A stretch of DNA of 64,000 nt from Flavobacteriaceae bacterium (GTDB taxonomy: Bacteria > Bacteroidota > Bacteroidia > Flavobacteriales > Weeksellaceae), in the NCBI GenBank assembly GCA_012522185.1, contig JAAYKY010000056.1, forward strand, positions 1 through 64,000, written 5' to 3'. The position numbers were made by a program, and so were the translations under genes. Below the pieces are notes generated by a model. The model saw nothing but the letters and a program-made list of their open reading frames with translations, did no database searches and was not told where the DNA came from. Below are positions 1-10,009 of this stretch, in pieces (within the stretch, counting starts at the first letter, position 1; every line of letters begins with the position of its first letter).

Positions 1-443
1 GAACTTTTTGTTTGTGGTATTCTAAATTGTGGTTTCTTTCCACCGTCCGGTTATATTTTCCTTTAAAGCATTGTGTCCTGAGCGGACAACCTTTGCAGTT
101 TTTTGCCGTATAGCAACTGTAGGTTTGTTTATACCCTGACTTTGTTTCGACTTTTCTCTCACCACTTTTCTCCATACGTTGTCCCATGGGGCATACATAA
201 AAATCTTGCTCTTCATTGTAATAAAGAGTATCTCTTTCAAAAGGTTTGGTATTTTTCTTTTATTTTGGGATGATAACTGGGATGCCCTTCCCGACTGTAT
301 GTTTCTAACAGGGGTTTTAAATCTATCTTCTCCACTACATTATTGACGATTCTTACAGGATGATCCGATGGAATTAGCTCTTCTATGGAAGGTGGAAATA
401 ACCAGTTTTGAGATTGATTATATTCTTTAATTCTATAACTCAT
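1..443 (-). pseudogene. IS1182-family transposase remnant, deleted and frameshifted
   Basis: Two pieces of one transposase are visible on the minus strand. Positions 443-237 give the typical amino end (residues like NQSQNWLFPPSIEELIPSDHPVRIV, shortened here, then HPSYHPK). From about 250 down to 1, in a different frame, comes the late region with the cysteine motif CPMGQRME and CKGCPLRTQC, then NRTVERNHNLEYH. In intact IS1182 transposases these parts are separated by roughly 200 or more residues holding the DDE core, so an internal deletion plus a frameshift joins them near 245-250. The C-terminal end lies beyond the left edge. It cannot make a working transposase. Family assignment is from motif memory; terminal inverted repeats were not identified. 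Confidence 0.8.
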
Positions 444-528
444 TGTGCTGATAATTAGATAGTTAAATATAGTGATTTTTGCATTAACATCCTAATTATC
501 AACCTTTTATTTGCTGAAATTGAACAAA

Positions 529-556
529 AAAACCGCCTCGGTTGTGAGACGGTTTT
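529..556 (-). terminator. Intrinsic terminator downstream of the T9SS adhesin gene
   Basis: Arms AAAACCGCCTCG (529-540) and TGAGACGGTTTT (545-556) pair with one wobble and one mismatch around a four-base loop; on the minus strand the stem is followed by a run of seven T. It sits 23 bases past the stop of the gene that ends at 579. Confidence 0.75.
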
Positions 557-578
557 ATAATCTAACAATTATTAATTC

Positions 579-3500
579 TTACAAGAAAATCAGTTTTTTG
601 GAAATAGTTCCTTTCTCTGTTTCAACTTGTAAAATATAAGTTCCGGCAGAGAAACCATGTTCCATTACAGATTTCCCTGAGTCCTTTTCGCCGGAATACA
701 TCAGTCTTCCGTGCAAATCAAAAATCTTAATATTGGCTTTACTTTCCAGCTCCATCCAAAAACGATCTTTTGAAGGATTTGGATAAACTTTAAAGCCAGC
801 CAATTCGGAATCATCTACATTCAATCGAGAAATGATTACTTCGGTTTTTTCGGATGCACCGGTTGTATAAATCGCTTCCACTTCTGCAATGTGTGTTCCT
901 GTAATCAAATCCTCAATCAAGAAAGTCTGTTCCGTCACGTTGTCCGCGATCAAAGCTCCGTCAAAATAAACCTTGTAATACAACGCATGGTTATATTCCT
1001 TTTCATAAGTCAAATCGTCTATTTTCAGAATATAACTATCGTTTCCAACGTAATTGATAGCCACATACTTTGTTCCTTCCGGTGCTTCAAATGAATATTC
1101 CGTCCAATCTGCAGGCACCGAAATGGTTCCTTCAAATGCAGTAAAATCAGCAACTTCTGTTCCGGTGGTCGAATAAAGAACATTGATTCGCTCCGGCATC
1201 GAACCTACCAATGAAGCCGCATAGAAAGAGAAATCTCCTGCTCCGGCCGGAATAATCAGCCAATCGTTATTTGCACCGTCGGGTCCTGCAAATCCAGATA
1301 AAAATCTTCTTCCTGAATACGTATCGATGTCGACCGCAGGCAATGTTGCATGTGGATTAAACACCATAAACGACATCGGATCTCCTGCATTGGGCCATGT
1401 GAAATTATCATAAATATAAGTTTCCAATCCGTCTAAATCTCTTAAAATATAATTTCCAATCGACTGACGTTCAAAATCTTCATATTTTTCAATTTGATCT
1501 GTGAAAGTATCGTGAAGTGTCCAGTTCAATTGTGCCGAACTTCCTTCTACAGAGGCTGTCAAATTGGAGGGCTGAACTTTCAATAAGTTCAAAGGAACCG
1601 AAAGTGTACCGTCTTCCTGAACTTCAACGTTGGTAAGTTCAACGATTTCATAATTATCCAATTCAACTCTCAAATTATAAGTTCCGGTCATCAAATCATC
1701 AAATGTCGCAATCTCAGATGCTGAAACGAAAGCTTCTGCAAAGTTGGTTTCATTCCAAATCGATACATAAGCACCTTGTGCTGTTCCTGAATCCGGATTT
1801 AATTCCACCGCAAAATCAAAGAACATATTGTGCTCAATCTCATTTGAAATTCCTTTCTCTGAAATTAATCCTTCGCCATAAAGCGCTTCCACTCCATATT
1901 TATACATATTCGGTGCGGCATCCGCAAGGGTTGTATCGCTGAAGTTTGTTTCCGTGATGATGTTTGGCGTCAATTCTGTCCAATTATTTTCAGAAGCCGG
2001 ACTTCTAAAAACTTTGTAACCTTCGGGATCTGCTTCAACTGTATAATTGGCAATTCCGTAAATGTTCCAGTTTTTATTGGTAAGACTCATCGCCGTCCAA
2101 ACTCCGTTTTCATATTTCATACTTCCTTTGTAAGCCGGTGCATTCGGTCCATCATCCAAACCAATCGGATAAGCACCATATTGTCCAGCCAAGAATTCAA
2201 CTCCAATCCATAATTCTTGGTTCAAATCGATGTTCAAAGACTGTGTCAGTTCGATTACATACCAATCTTCCGATTCGATTGAAACCGGTTGTGAATGGAT
2301 CAATTCCGATGCATTAGCTCCCCGGAATACTTTGATTACCGCCTCTGCATGATTGGCAAAATAAACTCTTACATGTGTCAATTCGGCTCCTTCGCTCAAT
2401 TGGGTTTGCAAATCTGAAGTTTGGAATCGGATTCCGGCTATAAACGGATCTCCTCCGTTACCCCAAGCGTCTCCGGCTGTGATGAAACTTCCCCAGCCCA
2501 ATGTTTTTTCGTTAAAATGTCCAACCGGAACTCTCCATTCAACTTCTCCTACTCCCTCATTATTTACCGCCAAAACGTTTCCTGGTTTGTTCAATGCCAG
2601 TTCAAGTTCAATCGGATCCAATGTGAAATCATTTTCTTCTGATGTGAAGTTGATGGTTTCCGAAACATAAAGCGGATGCCAAGCTTCCAATTCATAGTCT
2701 TGTCCGGCAAAGGCTTCCAATACAAAATTTCCTGCGTCATCAGTTTGTGTAGTAAATTCTGAGAATCCACTTAAATCTAAATTGATCCCTTCCAATGGAT
2801 TTCCATCGGTATCGGTTACCGTTCCGGAAATTAAAATCGGAAGTGAATTATCCAATTCTGCATCCAAAGTCAAACTTTGATTGGCCGCTAAACTAAATTC
2901 GATTTCAAGCGTATTGTAAGTGTCTTTACTAAATCTTGCCACATAATTTCCTGGCAATAGTGCAGGTATTTCATAGGTTCCATCAGCGATTGTCAAAACG
3001 GTTTCAGTTTGATACGCATTCGCATCATCGGGAATGACCGTTACAGTAACACCCTCTAATTCAGAACCATCCTCAGCTGAAGTAACAGTTCCCGAAACAC
3101 TTCCAAATTCTTTGTTTTTTTCCATCACAATACTCGGAATGCTTGTAATTTCTTCCAAAGTCCAAGCAGCAGGCTGAGTTGTAATTACGCTAAGATCTAC
3201 TGAATATCCGATCGAATAATAAGTTCGCATCCCATCTACCGGTGTATTATAAAATTCACGTGGATTTACAGAAGGAACGTTGGCCAATAAAGGTTTAACA
3301 ATCGTAATGATTACATTCTCATTGCTTGAAGCATCGTAATAAAACGGTTGATCCAATTCTATATTGATTGCATTTCGACCGGCAGTAAATTCGATATCGC
3401 CATCAAATAAAAGCTTTTGATTTCCAAAATATTCCCAAACCGCATTGTTCAAAGTTGTTCCAAATGTTGAACGATCGGTTGTGCTCATGTAAATTTTATA

Positions 3501-4901
3501 ACGTGCTGTACTGGTCACTCCTAAATTCGCAAAATAAGACAGAGAAGTAATGAGCCCGCTTTCGCCAATTTGATCTGGTGTATAAATACTTTGGGAAATA
3601 ATCGAACCTCGGTTCAGTTCAAATGGCTGATCCGAAACGGCATTTCCACTTGTTATTGATTCTTGGTTTTCATTCAAACCTGAATAAGCCGGGACAACTG
3701 CTGGAACTCCCTCGTTGGTAGGACTCGTCAGCGCAATGATTGAGTAAGTATATAAATACAATTCAGGAATATTAACTTCTGTGAAACTTGTTTCCGGATG
3801 CATTTCGGCCAATGTTTCAGTTGTGTTTCCAATAGTTCTGAGAATTTTATAACCTATCACTTCATCTTGTAAAACCCCACCATTTTCTCCATAATCTACT
3901 TCGTCCCAAGAAATCACTGTTTGCAAAGATGCATTTTGTGTGAAATTCACATTTCTTGGCGCACCCGGAATCGTTTCATATCCAAAGAAAGTAATAGGCG
4001 TGTTGTATGCTACTCCGTCTCCAGACGCATTATAAGGAACAAAACGATGTGTATAGGAACCTTCGCCTGGAAGCGTATCAATATAATTCATGCTTTGTCC
4101 AGCCGAAGAAGGAAGATCTGCAATCTGCACCAAGTTCATAGGATGCGTACCGCGATAAACCTTAACTCCAGTCATATTGGAAAGTGAATTTCCTGCAACA
4201 TCGATTGTGGGATTGGTCCAAGTGAAATTAGCTTTGAACTCGGTATCGATTTCGGTTTCTGCAGAGAAATCCGTAATGCTTCCGGGTGCTGTATCGACCA
4301 AATTCGGTTTGAACTCGATGTCATCTACTACAAACATAAAAGCTTGGGATACGCAATTAATCGCCAGATGTTTTGCTCCGGCAGGAATTTCAAATTCGTA
4401 TTTTGTCCAAACTCCAGTAGAGGTAGTAGTAGAAATAAATGTGAAATTATTCGGATCTGAATCTGTGGTAGAATAACCTACTTTAAAAGTATCTAATCCC
4501 GCAAAAGTGGCTGTACTTTTGGCATAAAACGAAAAAGTCCCGCCCGGATGTGTTGCCAATTCATCTGAAATCAACCAGTCATTGCTGGGTCCTGTATAGG
4601 ATGAAATACTCGCAAAGTATTTTCTTCCTGAACGTGTGTCATATCCGTCAAGTGTATTCGGCGGATCGGTTTCCGACGGAGTATAAACTATAAATCCCAG
4701 AGGCCCTCCCTTGCCAGGGAAACTCTGAAACGGACCTGCCGTGTTAAATCCGTCCAAGTCAAGAGATGTCCATCCCGTCAAACCGGTCTGAGCAAAATCG
4801 GCATGCGATTCCACATCATCTTTAAACGGTTGAAGTTGCGCTTGCAGCCATCCTGTAAAGGTCAATAGCAAGAACAACAAAACTAAGTTTTTCTGTTTCA
4901 T
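579..4901 (-). CDS. Large secreted adhesin-like protein with T9SS type A sorting domain
   Basis: 1440 residues. Signal peptide at 1-22 (hydrophobic run ending WLQAQ). Residues about 24-198 form a choice-of-anchor J / cleaved-adhesin jelly-roll domain (SGRKYFASIS, NDWLIS, DDIEF). Two fibronectin type III-like modules follow (about 205-305 and 312-405), then a less clear beta region, two carboxypeptidase-regulatory-like beta sandwiches (about 600-685 and 690-770), more FN3-like sequence, and a second cleaved-adhesin domain in the last 300 residues. The last 75 residues are a type A T9SS C-terminal domain (VYPNPSKDRF, IFDLHGRLM, GTYILQVET, KKLIFL). The family is gingipain-hemagglutinin-like: exported, moved over the outer membrane by the T9SS and anchored or released. 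No catalytic domain is visible, so binding to protein or glycan is an inference. It is transcribed alone and has its own terminator. Confidence 0.88.
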   Translation of the reverse strand: MKQKNLVLLFLLLTFTGWLQAQLQPFKDDVESHADFAQTGLTGWTSLDLDGFNTAGPFQSFPGKGGPLGFIVYTPSETDPPNTLDGYDTRSGRKYFASISSYTGPSNDWLISDELATHPGGTFSFYAKSTATFAGLDTFKVGYSTTDSDPNNFTFISTTTSTGVWTKYEFEIPAGAKHLAINCVSQAFMFVVDDIEFKPNLVDTAPGSITDFSAETEIDTEFKANFTWTNPTIDVAGNSLSNMTGVKVYRGTHPMNLVQIADLPSSAGQSMNYIDTLPGEGSYTHRFVPYNASGDGVAYNTPITFFGYETIPGAPRNVNFTQNASLQTVISWDEVDYGENGGVLQDEVIGYKILRTIGNTTETLAEMHPETSFTEVNIPELYLYTYSIIALTSPTNEGVPAVVPAYSGLNENQESITSGNAVSDQPFELNRGSIISQSIYTPDQIGESGLITSLSYFANLGVTSTARYKIYMSTTDRSTFGTTLNNAVWEYFGNQKLLFDGDIEFTAGRNAINIELDQPFYYDASSNENVIITIVKPLLANVPSVNPREFYNTPVDGMRTYYSIGYSVDLSVITTQPAAWTLEEITSIPSIVMEKNKEFGSVSGTVTSAEDGSELEGVTVTVIPDDANAYQTETVLTIADGTYEIPALLPGNYVARFSKDTYNTLEIEFSLAANQSLTLDAELDNSLPILISGTVTDTDGNPLEGINLDLSGFSEFTTQTDDAGNFVLEAFAGQDYELEAWHPLYVSETINFTSEENDFTLDPIELELALNKPGNVLAVNNEGVGEVEWRVPVGHFNEKTLGWGSFITAGDAWGNGGDPFIAGIRFQTSDLQTQLSEGAELTHVRVYFANHAEAVIKVFRGANASELIHSQPVSIESEDWYVIELTQSLNIDLNQELWIGVEFLAGQYGAYPIGLDDGPNAPAYKGSMKYENGVWTAMSLTNKNWNIYGIANYTVEADPEGYKVFRSPASENNWTELTPNIITETNFSDTTLADAAPNMYKYGVEALYGEGLISEKGISNEIEHNMFFDFAVELNPDSGTAQGAYVSIWNETNFAEAFVSASEIATFDDLMTGTYNLRVELDNYEIVELTNVEVQEDGTLSVPLNLLKVQPSNLTASVEGSSAQLNWTLHDTFTDQIEKYEDFERQSIGNYILRDLDGLETYIYDNFTWPNAGDPMSFMVFNPHATLPAVDIDTYSGRRFLSGFAGPDGANNDWLIIPAGAGDFSFYAASLVGSMPERINVLYSTTGTEVADFTAFEGTISVPADWTEYSFEAPEGTKYVAINYVGNDSYILKIDDLTYEKEYNHALYYKVYFDGALIADNVTEQTFLIEDLITGTHIAEVEAIYTTGASEKTEVIISRLNVDDSELAGFKVYPNPSKDRFWMELESKANIKIFDLHGRLMYSGEKDSGKSVMEHGFSAGTYILQVETEKGTISKKLIFL

Positions 4902-5033
4902 TTTTTTTTGATTTTGTTATGAAGTATTTAATATGAACAAATTAATCAGATTGACTTCATTTTCCCAAATTATACTCCTCCGTTTAGTCCCAAACGTAGA
5001 TATAAAACTCAAAAGCATCTAATTTACAAACGA

Positions 5034-6212
5034 TTAAGACTTCATGAATTTCTTTCTATAAACTGCAGGCGTAAGTTTTTCAATGTCTTTAAAGAAGCGA
5101 TAAAAAACCGACATGGATTTAAAACCGGATTGTGTAGCGATTCCTTCGATTGAATAATGTTGCATACTTTCGTCCGACAACAAAACTTTACATTCTTCAA
5201 TCCGCCATTCGTTGATGTAGTGATAAAAGGTTTTATTTAAATTATTGTTCAAAGCCGCTGAAATCGAATTCCTAGTTTCTGAAATGGCATATGCAAGATC
5301 GTTTAAACTTAGATTCGGGTTTTTATATAATTTTTTCTCTTGCATCACCCATTCGATTTTCTTTATGATAGTTTTCTCTTTGTTCTCTTTACTTTCATCC
5401 AAAACGGATGACTTTCTATGGGAAATAACTTCCTCTTGCTCATTCAAAACAGCGACATTCTGTGACAAGGGCAAAATACTTTCATTGATTTTAAACAGTG
5501 AAGGATATTTGTAAATGATAAGTGTAATATAAAATAAGCTGATGGCAATCACTGCATGATAACCCATATACAAAAGATAAGGATTGATCAAAGTACTTTG
5601 CATCAACGTAGAAATTCCACCGATGACAAAAACAATCGCAAAACTGAGGTTGATTTTTTTAAACCATTCCAATTGCCGGCTTTCAATGTCTGAATATTCT
5701 TCTTTCAAAGACTTTTCACGAAGCTTTAGTAAATGATTGGTTTTGATAAAATAAAAAGGACCTTGAAGCGTAGCCAAATAAGCAGAAATTATTTTTCTCC
5801 ATTTATATAAGTCATGGTTCCGCATTTCCTCAATCGAGAAATCATTGATTGTATATAAATAAAGGGTGAAAATTATATAAATATAAATGGGTAAAAAGTG
5901 GAGATGATCCGATTTTTGAAATTTCGTATAATCCCGAAACATATATTTCGCATAGAGAAAAACAGGTGGAAATAATGTCAAAGCCAGCATGGGCCCGATG
6001 AAAGTAGTTACCGTAACACTAAAAAAAGGCTTTTGGGCAATGAAAGCAAAAAACCAATAACATGAAAACCCCCAAGAAAAAACAAGTAGAGCCAATATAT
6101 TGTTGGAAAAAGGTCTTTGCTTTTCCTTGAGCAATAAATAGATACTAAGCACGGCCTGAGACGCACCAAATAACATCAGAACAGAAAAATAGGACTCTAT
6201 AACCGATAACAT
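5034..6212 (-). CDS. Membrane-anchored AraC-type transcriptional regulator
   Basis: 392 residues. The first 240 residues hold about seven hydrophobic segments (for example around MLFGASQAVLSIYLL and FPIYIYIIFTLYLY-like stretches). After a short charged linker the last 100 residues are an AraC/XylS double helix-turn-helix (LSLNDLAYAISETRNSIS, then IEGIATQSGFKSMSVFYRFFK and TPAVYRKKF). This layout is a known Bacteroidota class in which a membrane sensor is fused to an AraC output; the signal is not known. It lies 132 bases upstream of the secreted adhesin on the same strand, so regulation of that gene is possible but untested. The ATG at 6212 precedes the first membrane segment directly. Confidence 0.85.
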   Translation of the reverse strand: MLSVIESYFSVLMLFGASQAVLSIYLLLKEKQRPFSNNILALLVFSWGFSCYWFFAFIAQKPFFSVTVTTFIGPMLALTLFPPVFLYAKYMFRDYTKFQKSDHLHFLPIYIYIIFTLYLYTINDFSIEEMRNHDLYKWRKIISAYLATLQGPFYFIKTNHLLKLREKSLKEEYSDIESRQLEWFKKINLSFAIVFVIGGISTLMQSTLINPYLLYMGYHAVIAISLFYITLIIYKYPSLFKINESILPLSQNVAVLNEQEEVISHRKSSVLDESKENKEKTIIKKIEWVMQEKKLYKNPNLSLNDLAYAISETRNSISAALNNNLNKTFYHYINEWRIEECKVLLSDESMQHYSIEGIATQSGFKSMSVFYRFFKDIEKLTPAVYRKKFMKS

Positions 6213-6310
6213 AGTAAATACAAACTAATCGTTTTTCGGTTTAGGCTGGTGAGCTTATTTGGGTTAAACTAAAAAATTGACCCCAAATTAAGGTTTAAAG
6301 ATAGGTGATT

Positions 6311-6826
6311 TTAGTCTTCTTGATGCCGATCAAACTCATTTTTGAATTCCCATTTAACCTTCTCAATTTTTTCTTCAACTGATTTGGTTAAATTTTGCTG
6401 GTATTCAATTAATCGATTCGAAATTTCTTCATCAAAACTTCCAATCATTTTTCCGGCAAGTATTCCCGCATTTTTGGCTGCATTCAAAGCAACTGTTGCA
6501 ACCGGAATTCCATTTGGCATCTGCAAAATCGAAAGAATAGAATCCCAGCCATCGATGGAATTGGAAGATTTAATCGGAACACCGATAACAGGAACCGAAG
6601 TCAAGGAAGCTACCATGCCGGGTAAATGAGCTGCACCACCGGCGCCGGCAATGATCACTTTCAGTCCGCGGTCCTTTGCAGATTTTGCATACTGAAACAT
6701 ACGCTCAGGCGTACGATGTGCCGAAACTATTGTTAATTCGTAGTCGATTCCCAATTCGTCCAGAATTTCAGCTGCCTGTTTCATAACCGGCAAATCGCTG
6801 TCGCTTCCCATGATGATTCCTACCAT
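6311..6826 (-). CDS. purE: N5-carboxyaminoimidazole ribonucleotide mutase (PurE, class I)
   Basis: 171 residues, normal for class I PurE. The start carries the signature [12 protein letters not shown], followed by SAHRTPERM (active-site His) and [14 protein letters not shown]. It moves the carboxyl group of N5-CAIR to give CAIR in de novo purine synthesis. The extra tail after [16 protein letters not shown] is charged and slightly longer than in E. coli. It lies 47 bases downstream of purK on the same strand, and the two products act in sequence, so they are probably one operon. Confidence 0.96.
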   Translation of the reverse strand: MVGIIMGSDSDLPVMKQAAEILDELGIDYELTIVSAHRTPERMFQYAKSAKDRGLKVIIAGAGGAAHLPGMVASLTSVPVIGVPIKSSNSIDGWDSILSILQMPNGIPVATVALNAAKNAGILAGKMIGSFDEEISNRLIEYQQNLTKSVEEKIEKVKWEFKNEFDRHQED

Positions 6827-6873
6827 ATTTTTGTTTAAAGTTTAAAGTTCAATATTTAAAGTTGGCTGTTAAC

Positions 6874-8010
6874 TTAGATTTTATTGCCTGCCGATTTTAC
6901 CCGAACAGTTTTATTGACTTTATCAATGTTTGATTTCAATTCATCTAAATCATTTCCGACCAATGTAATATGCCCCATTTTTCGTCCAGGACGGGTTTCT
7001 TCTTTGGCATACCAATGCAAATAAACACCTGGAATTTTCAATACCTCATGGAGGTTTTCAATTTCTGCCAATCCGGATTCGCCTTCAGCGCCAATCAAAT
7101 TTACCATCGCCGAAGTTGAAAATAATTCGGTGCTTCCCAATGGCAAATCTGCCAAAGTTCTAAGCATCTGATCAAATTGCGAACTTTGCGTTGCTTCAAT
7201 GGTTGAATGACCGCTGTTATGAACTCTGCAAGCCGTTTCGTTTACCCAAATGGATTCGTCTTTGTTTAGAAACATTTCAACCGCAAAAACGCCGGGCGAA
7301 TTCAGTTTTTCAACTACTTTTCGTGCGATTTCCTCTGCTTCCTTTGCTTTTTCATCACTTAATTCTGAAGGCATCAATAAATAATCCAACTGATTGTATG
7401 CCTGATTAAAAACCAATTCTACCACCGGATAATTCACAAGATTTCCCCTGCCGTCCGCTACGACAACCACCGCAATTTCTTTGTCTAAATCAGCTGGTGT
7501 TTCATAAATGGAAGGAACTCTTAAAATTTTCTCGGTTTCGTTTCGGGATTCCAGAAATTGAACGCCACGACCATCATATCCACCTGTTTTGGCTTTTTGA
7601 AAAACAGGAAATTCCGTAACCACACAAATCAATTCTTTCCAATCGTCCAATTCAAAATAAGGCGCAGTTGGGATCCCATGATCCACATAAAATGCTTTCT
7701 GTACCGATTTATCCTGAATGATGCCCAAAGTTTCAGGGTCAGGAACGATTCTTTTTCCCTGTGCTTTCAATTCACGAAGCGCTTCCACGTTTACGTGTTC
7801 AATTTCAATTCCGATGGCATCCAAATCTTTCCCAAAATCCATAACCGTCTGATAATCGGCAAAGTCTCCTTGCACAAATTGATGCGCATGTTTGGCGCAG
7901 GGTGCATTGGCCGAAGGATCAAGAACATGAATTTCATAAGGATATTGCAATGCATTTTGTAAAAACATATAGCCCAATTGACCGCCGCCGAGAATTCCAA
8001 TTTTCATCAT
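6874..8010 (-). CDS. purK: N5-carboxyaminoimidazole ribonucleotide synthase (PurK)
   Basis: 378 residues. An ATP-grasp enzyme that uses ATP and bicarbonate to carboxylate AIR to N5-CAIR, the substrate of PurE encoded next to it. Seen: amino-terminal GGGQLGYMF, the ATP-grasp region KAKTGGYDGRGVQ, and the metal-binding part VEMFLNKDESIWVNETACRVHNSGHSTIEA. Length is normal. The start at 8010 places the glycine-rich loop right at the amino end, as in other PurK proteins. The gene is divergent from the ABC exporter at 8112, with a shared spacer of 101 bases. Confidence 0.96.
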   Translation of the reverse strand: MMKIGILGGGQLGYMFLQNALQYPYEIHVLDPSANAPCAKHAHQFVQGDFADYQTVMDFGKDLDAIGIEIEHVNVEALRELKAQGKRIVPDPETLGIIQDKSVQKAFYVDHGIPTAPYFELDDWKELICVVTEFPVFQKAKTGGYDGRGVQFLESRNETEKILRVPSIYETPADLDKEIAVVVVADGRGNLVNYPVVELVFNQAYNQLDYLLMPSELSDEKAKEAEEIARKVVEKLNSPGVFAVEMFLNKDESIWVNETACRVHNSGHSTIEATQSSQFDQMLRTLADLPLGSTELFSTSAMVNLIGAEGESGLAEIENLHEVLKIPGVYLHWYAKEETRPGRKMGHITLVGNDLDELKSNIDKVNKTVRVKSAGNKI

Positions 8011-8111
8011 ATTGCGAAGTTAATTCTAATAGTTTAAAGTTTCAAGATTTACAGGTGTTGAAATTCGAATTTCGAGATTCGATTTATTACCTTTGTTCAA
8101 ATTTGACCTTA

Positions 8112-9944
8112 ATGAGCTTGTTAAAAAGAGCAATTCAATATACCAAACCTTATCGTTCGTCTTTTTTCATTGCCATTGTATGCAATTTTATGTATGCGAT
8201 TTTCAATGTGCTGGCATTGGCTTTTATGATGCCGATTCTGAACATTCTTTTCGATGAAAAATCAGAACCTATTTTAGAAAAACCGGTTTATTCGGGTAAA
8301 ATTCTGGAACTAAAAGATTTCGCTTCGGATTATTCGGCGTTTTTTATGCAACAAATGGCTGATGAAAGTGGTCCGATTAAAATTCTTTTGATATCATGTG
8401 TTTCTTTTATCATTCTCTTTTTCTTCCGAAATATTTTCAGCTATATGTCTGAATTTTTCCTGATTGATTTGCGTTCGGGTGTTTCAAGAGATTTCAGAGT
8501 GGATATTCACAATAAAATCCTGGCACTTCCCGTCTCTTATTTTACCGAAAAGAAAAAAGGGGATATGCTCGTACGGATTTCAAGTGACGTGGGTGAAGTG
8601 GAAGGAAATATTCTGAACGGATTGGTGGAAATCATCCGCAGTCCGATTATGATCATCGTATTTGTAACCGCCTTATTCATAACAAGTTTCCAACTCACAC
8701 TGTTTGCGCTGATTGTTTTCCCGATTATGGGAACTTTGATTTCACTAATCGGAAAAAGTCTGAAACGCGATGCCGGAAAAGCCCAAGTGGAATTGGGAAA
8801 TATTATGTCTTATGTGGACGAAACCCTGAATTCCCTCAAAATCATCAAAATTTTCAATGCCGATGATCAGATTACCAAAAGGTTTGATGCTTCGATCAAT
8901 CGGTATCGGAAATTACTTCAAAAAGTAATGAAAAAACGTGCGTTGGCCTCACCGACGAGTGAATTTCTGGGCGCGATTACCATCGGGATGATTGTGTTTT
9001 TTGGTGGAAAATTAAGCCTCGAAGGAAACGGATTAAAAGGTTCTGAATTCATTTTCTACATCGGGATTTTTTATACTTTATTGGATCCGATTAAACGTTT
9101 TTCGCGTTCGCTCTCCGACATTCAGAAAGGACAGGTTTCGGCTGAACGGATTTTTGATCTGCTGGACACTCGCGTTATGATCAAAGACAATGAAAACGCC
9201 ATTGATTTCCCGGAATTCAAAGAGAAAATCGAATTTCAGAATGTGAGTTTCGGATACGACGATAAAAATGTCATCAAAGATTTCAATCTCACTATCAAAA
9301 AAGGAGAAAATGTAGCGCTGGTCGGCCCTTCCGGAAGTGGAAAATCAACTATTGCCAATCTGGTGACTAGGTTTTATGATGTTCGTGAGGGAAAAATTCT
9401 GATCGACGGAATTGATATCCGCGATATAAAATTAAAAGAATACAGAAAATTATTCGGACTCGTAACCCAGGACAGTATTTTGTTCAATGATTCGGTTTAT
9501 AACAATATTGCTTTGGGTGATGAAAATCCTTCCGTTGAAAAAGTCAGTTCGGCTTCTAAAATTGCCAATGCGGAAGAGTTCGTAGAGAAATTACCCCAGA
9601 AATACGATGAATCAGTAGGAGAAAGCGGCGGTAAACTATCGGGCGGACAAAAACAAAGACTGAGTATTGCAAGGGCAGTTTATAAAAACCCACCGATTAT
9701 GGTTTTGGACGAAGCCACTTCTGCACTTGACACCCAATCCGAAAAATTGGTTCAGGATGCGCTTGACAATATGATGGCCAATCGGACTTCGATTATCATT
9801 GCTCATCGCCTCTCGACCATTGTCAATGCAGATAAAATCATCGTGATGGAAGAAGGAAAAATAAAAGAGTCCGGCACTCATGCCGAACTCCTAGATAGAA
9901 ATGGAATCTACACCAACTTAATCCGATTACAAAACTTGGATTAA
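8112..9944 (+). CDS. MsbA-like ABC exporter (fused permease and ATPase)
   Basis: 610 residues from the ATG at 8112. The open frame extends upstream to 7902, but that part overlaps purK on the other strand and has no family character; MSLLKRAIQYTKPYRSS is the usual start. Residues 1-330 are the six-helix membrane domain; about 370-610 the nucleotide-binding domain with Walker A GPSGSGKST (near 404-412), signature LSGGQ (near 508), Walker B IMVLDEATSALD (near 530) and the H-loop IIAHR. It would work as a homodimer in the inner membrane and export lipid or another amphipathic substrate; the substrate is not shown by the sequence. A TAnnTTTG-type -10 element (8088-8095) lies ahead of the start. 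Confidence 0.92.
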   Translation: MSLLKRAIQYTKPYRSSFFIAIVCNFMYAIFNVLALAFMMPILNILFDEKSEPILEKPVYSGKILELKDFASDYSAFFMQQMADESGPIKILLISCVSFIILFFFRNIFSYMSEFFLIDLRSGVSRDFRVDIHNKILALPVSYFTEKKKGDMLVRISSDVGEVEGNILNGLVEIIRSPIMIIVFVTALFITSFQLTLFALIVFPIMGTLISLIGKSLKRDAGKAQVELGNIMSYVDETLNSLKIIKIFNADDQITKRFDASINRYRKLLQKVMKKRALASPTSEFLGAITIGMIVFFGGKLSLEGNGLKGSEFIFYIGIFYTLLDPIKRFSRSLSDIQKGQVSAERIFDLLDTRVMIKDNENAIDFPEFKEKIEFQNVSFGYDDKNVIKDFNLTIKKGENVALVGPSGSGKSTIANLVTRFYDVREGKILIDGIDIRDIKLKEYRKLFGLVTQDSILFNDSVYNNIALGDENPSVEKVSSASKIANAEEFVEKLPQKYDESVGESGGKLSGGQKQRLSIARAVYKNPPIMVLDEATSALDTQSEKLVQDALDNMMANRTSIIIAHRLSTIVNADKIIVMEEGKIKESGTHAELLDRNGIYTNLIRLQNLD

Positions 9945-10009
9945 TTCGTATATTATAAACGAGAGATTTCATTTAGTATTCTAATTTTGGAATTTTATAA
10001 GACAGTTTT

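Noticed and set aside
7902-8111. Amino extension of the ABC exporter frame
   Set aside because: It overlaps purK on the other strand, has no family likeness, and the normal ABC exporter start is at 8112 behind a promoter element.
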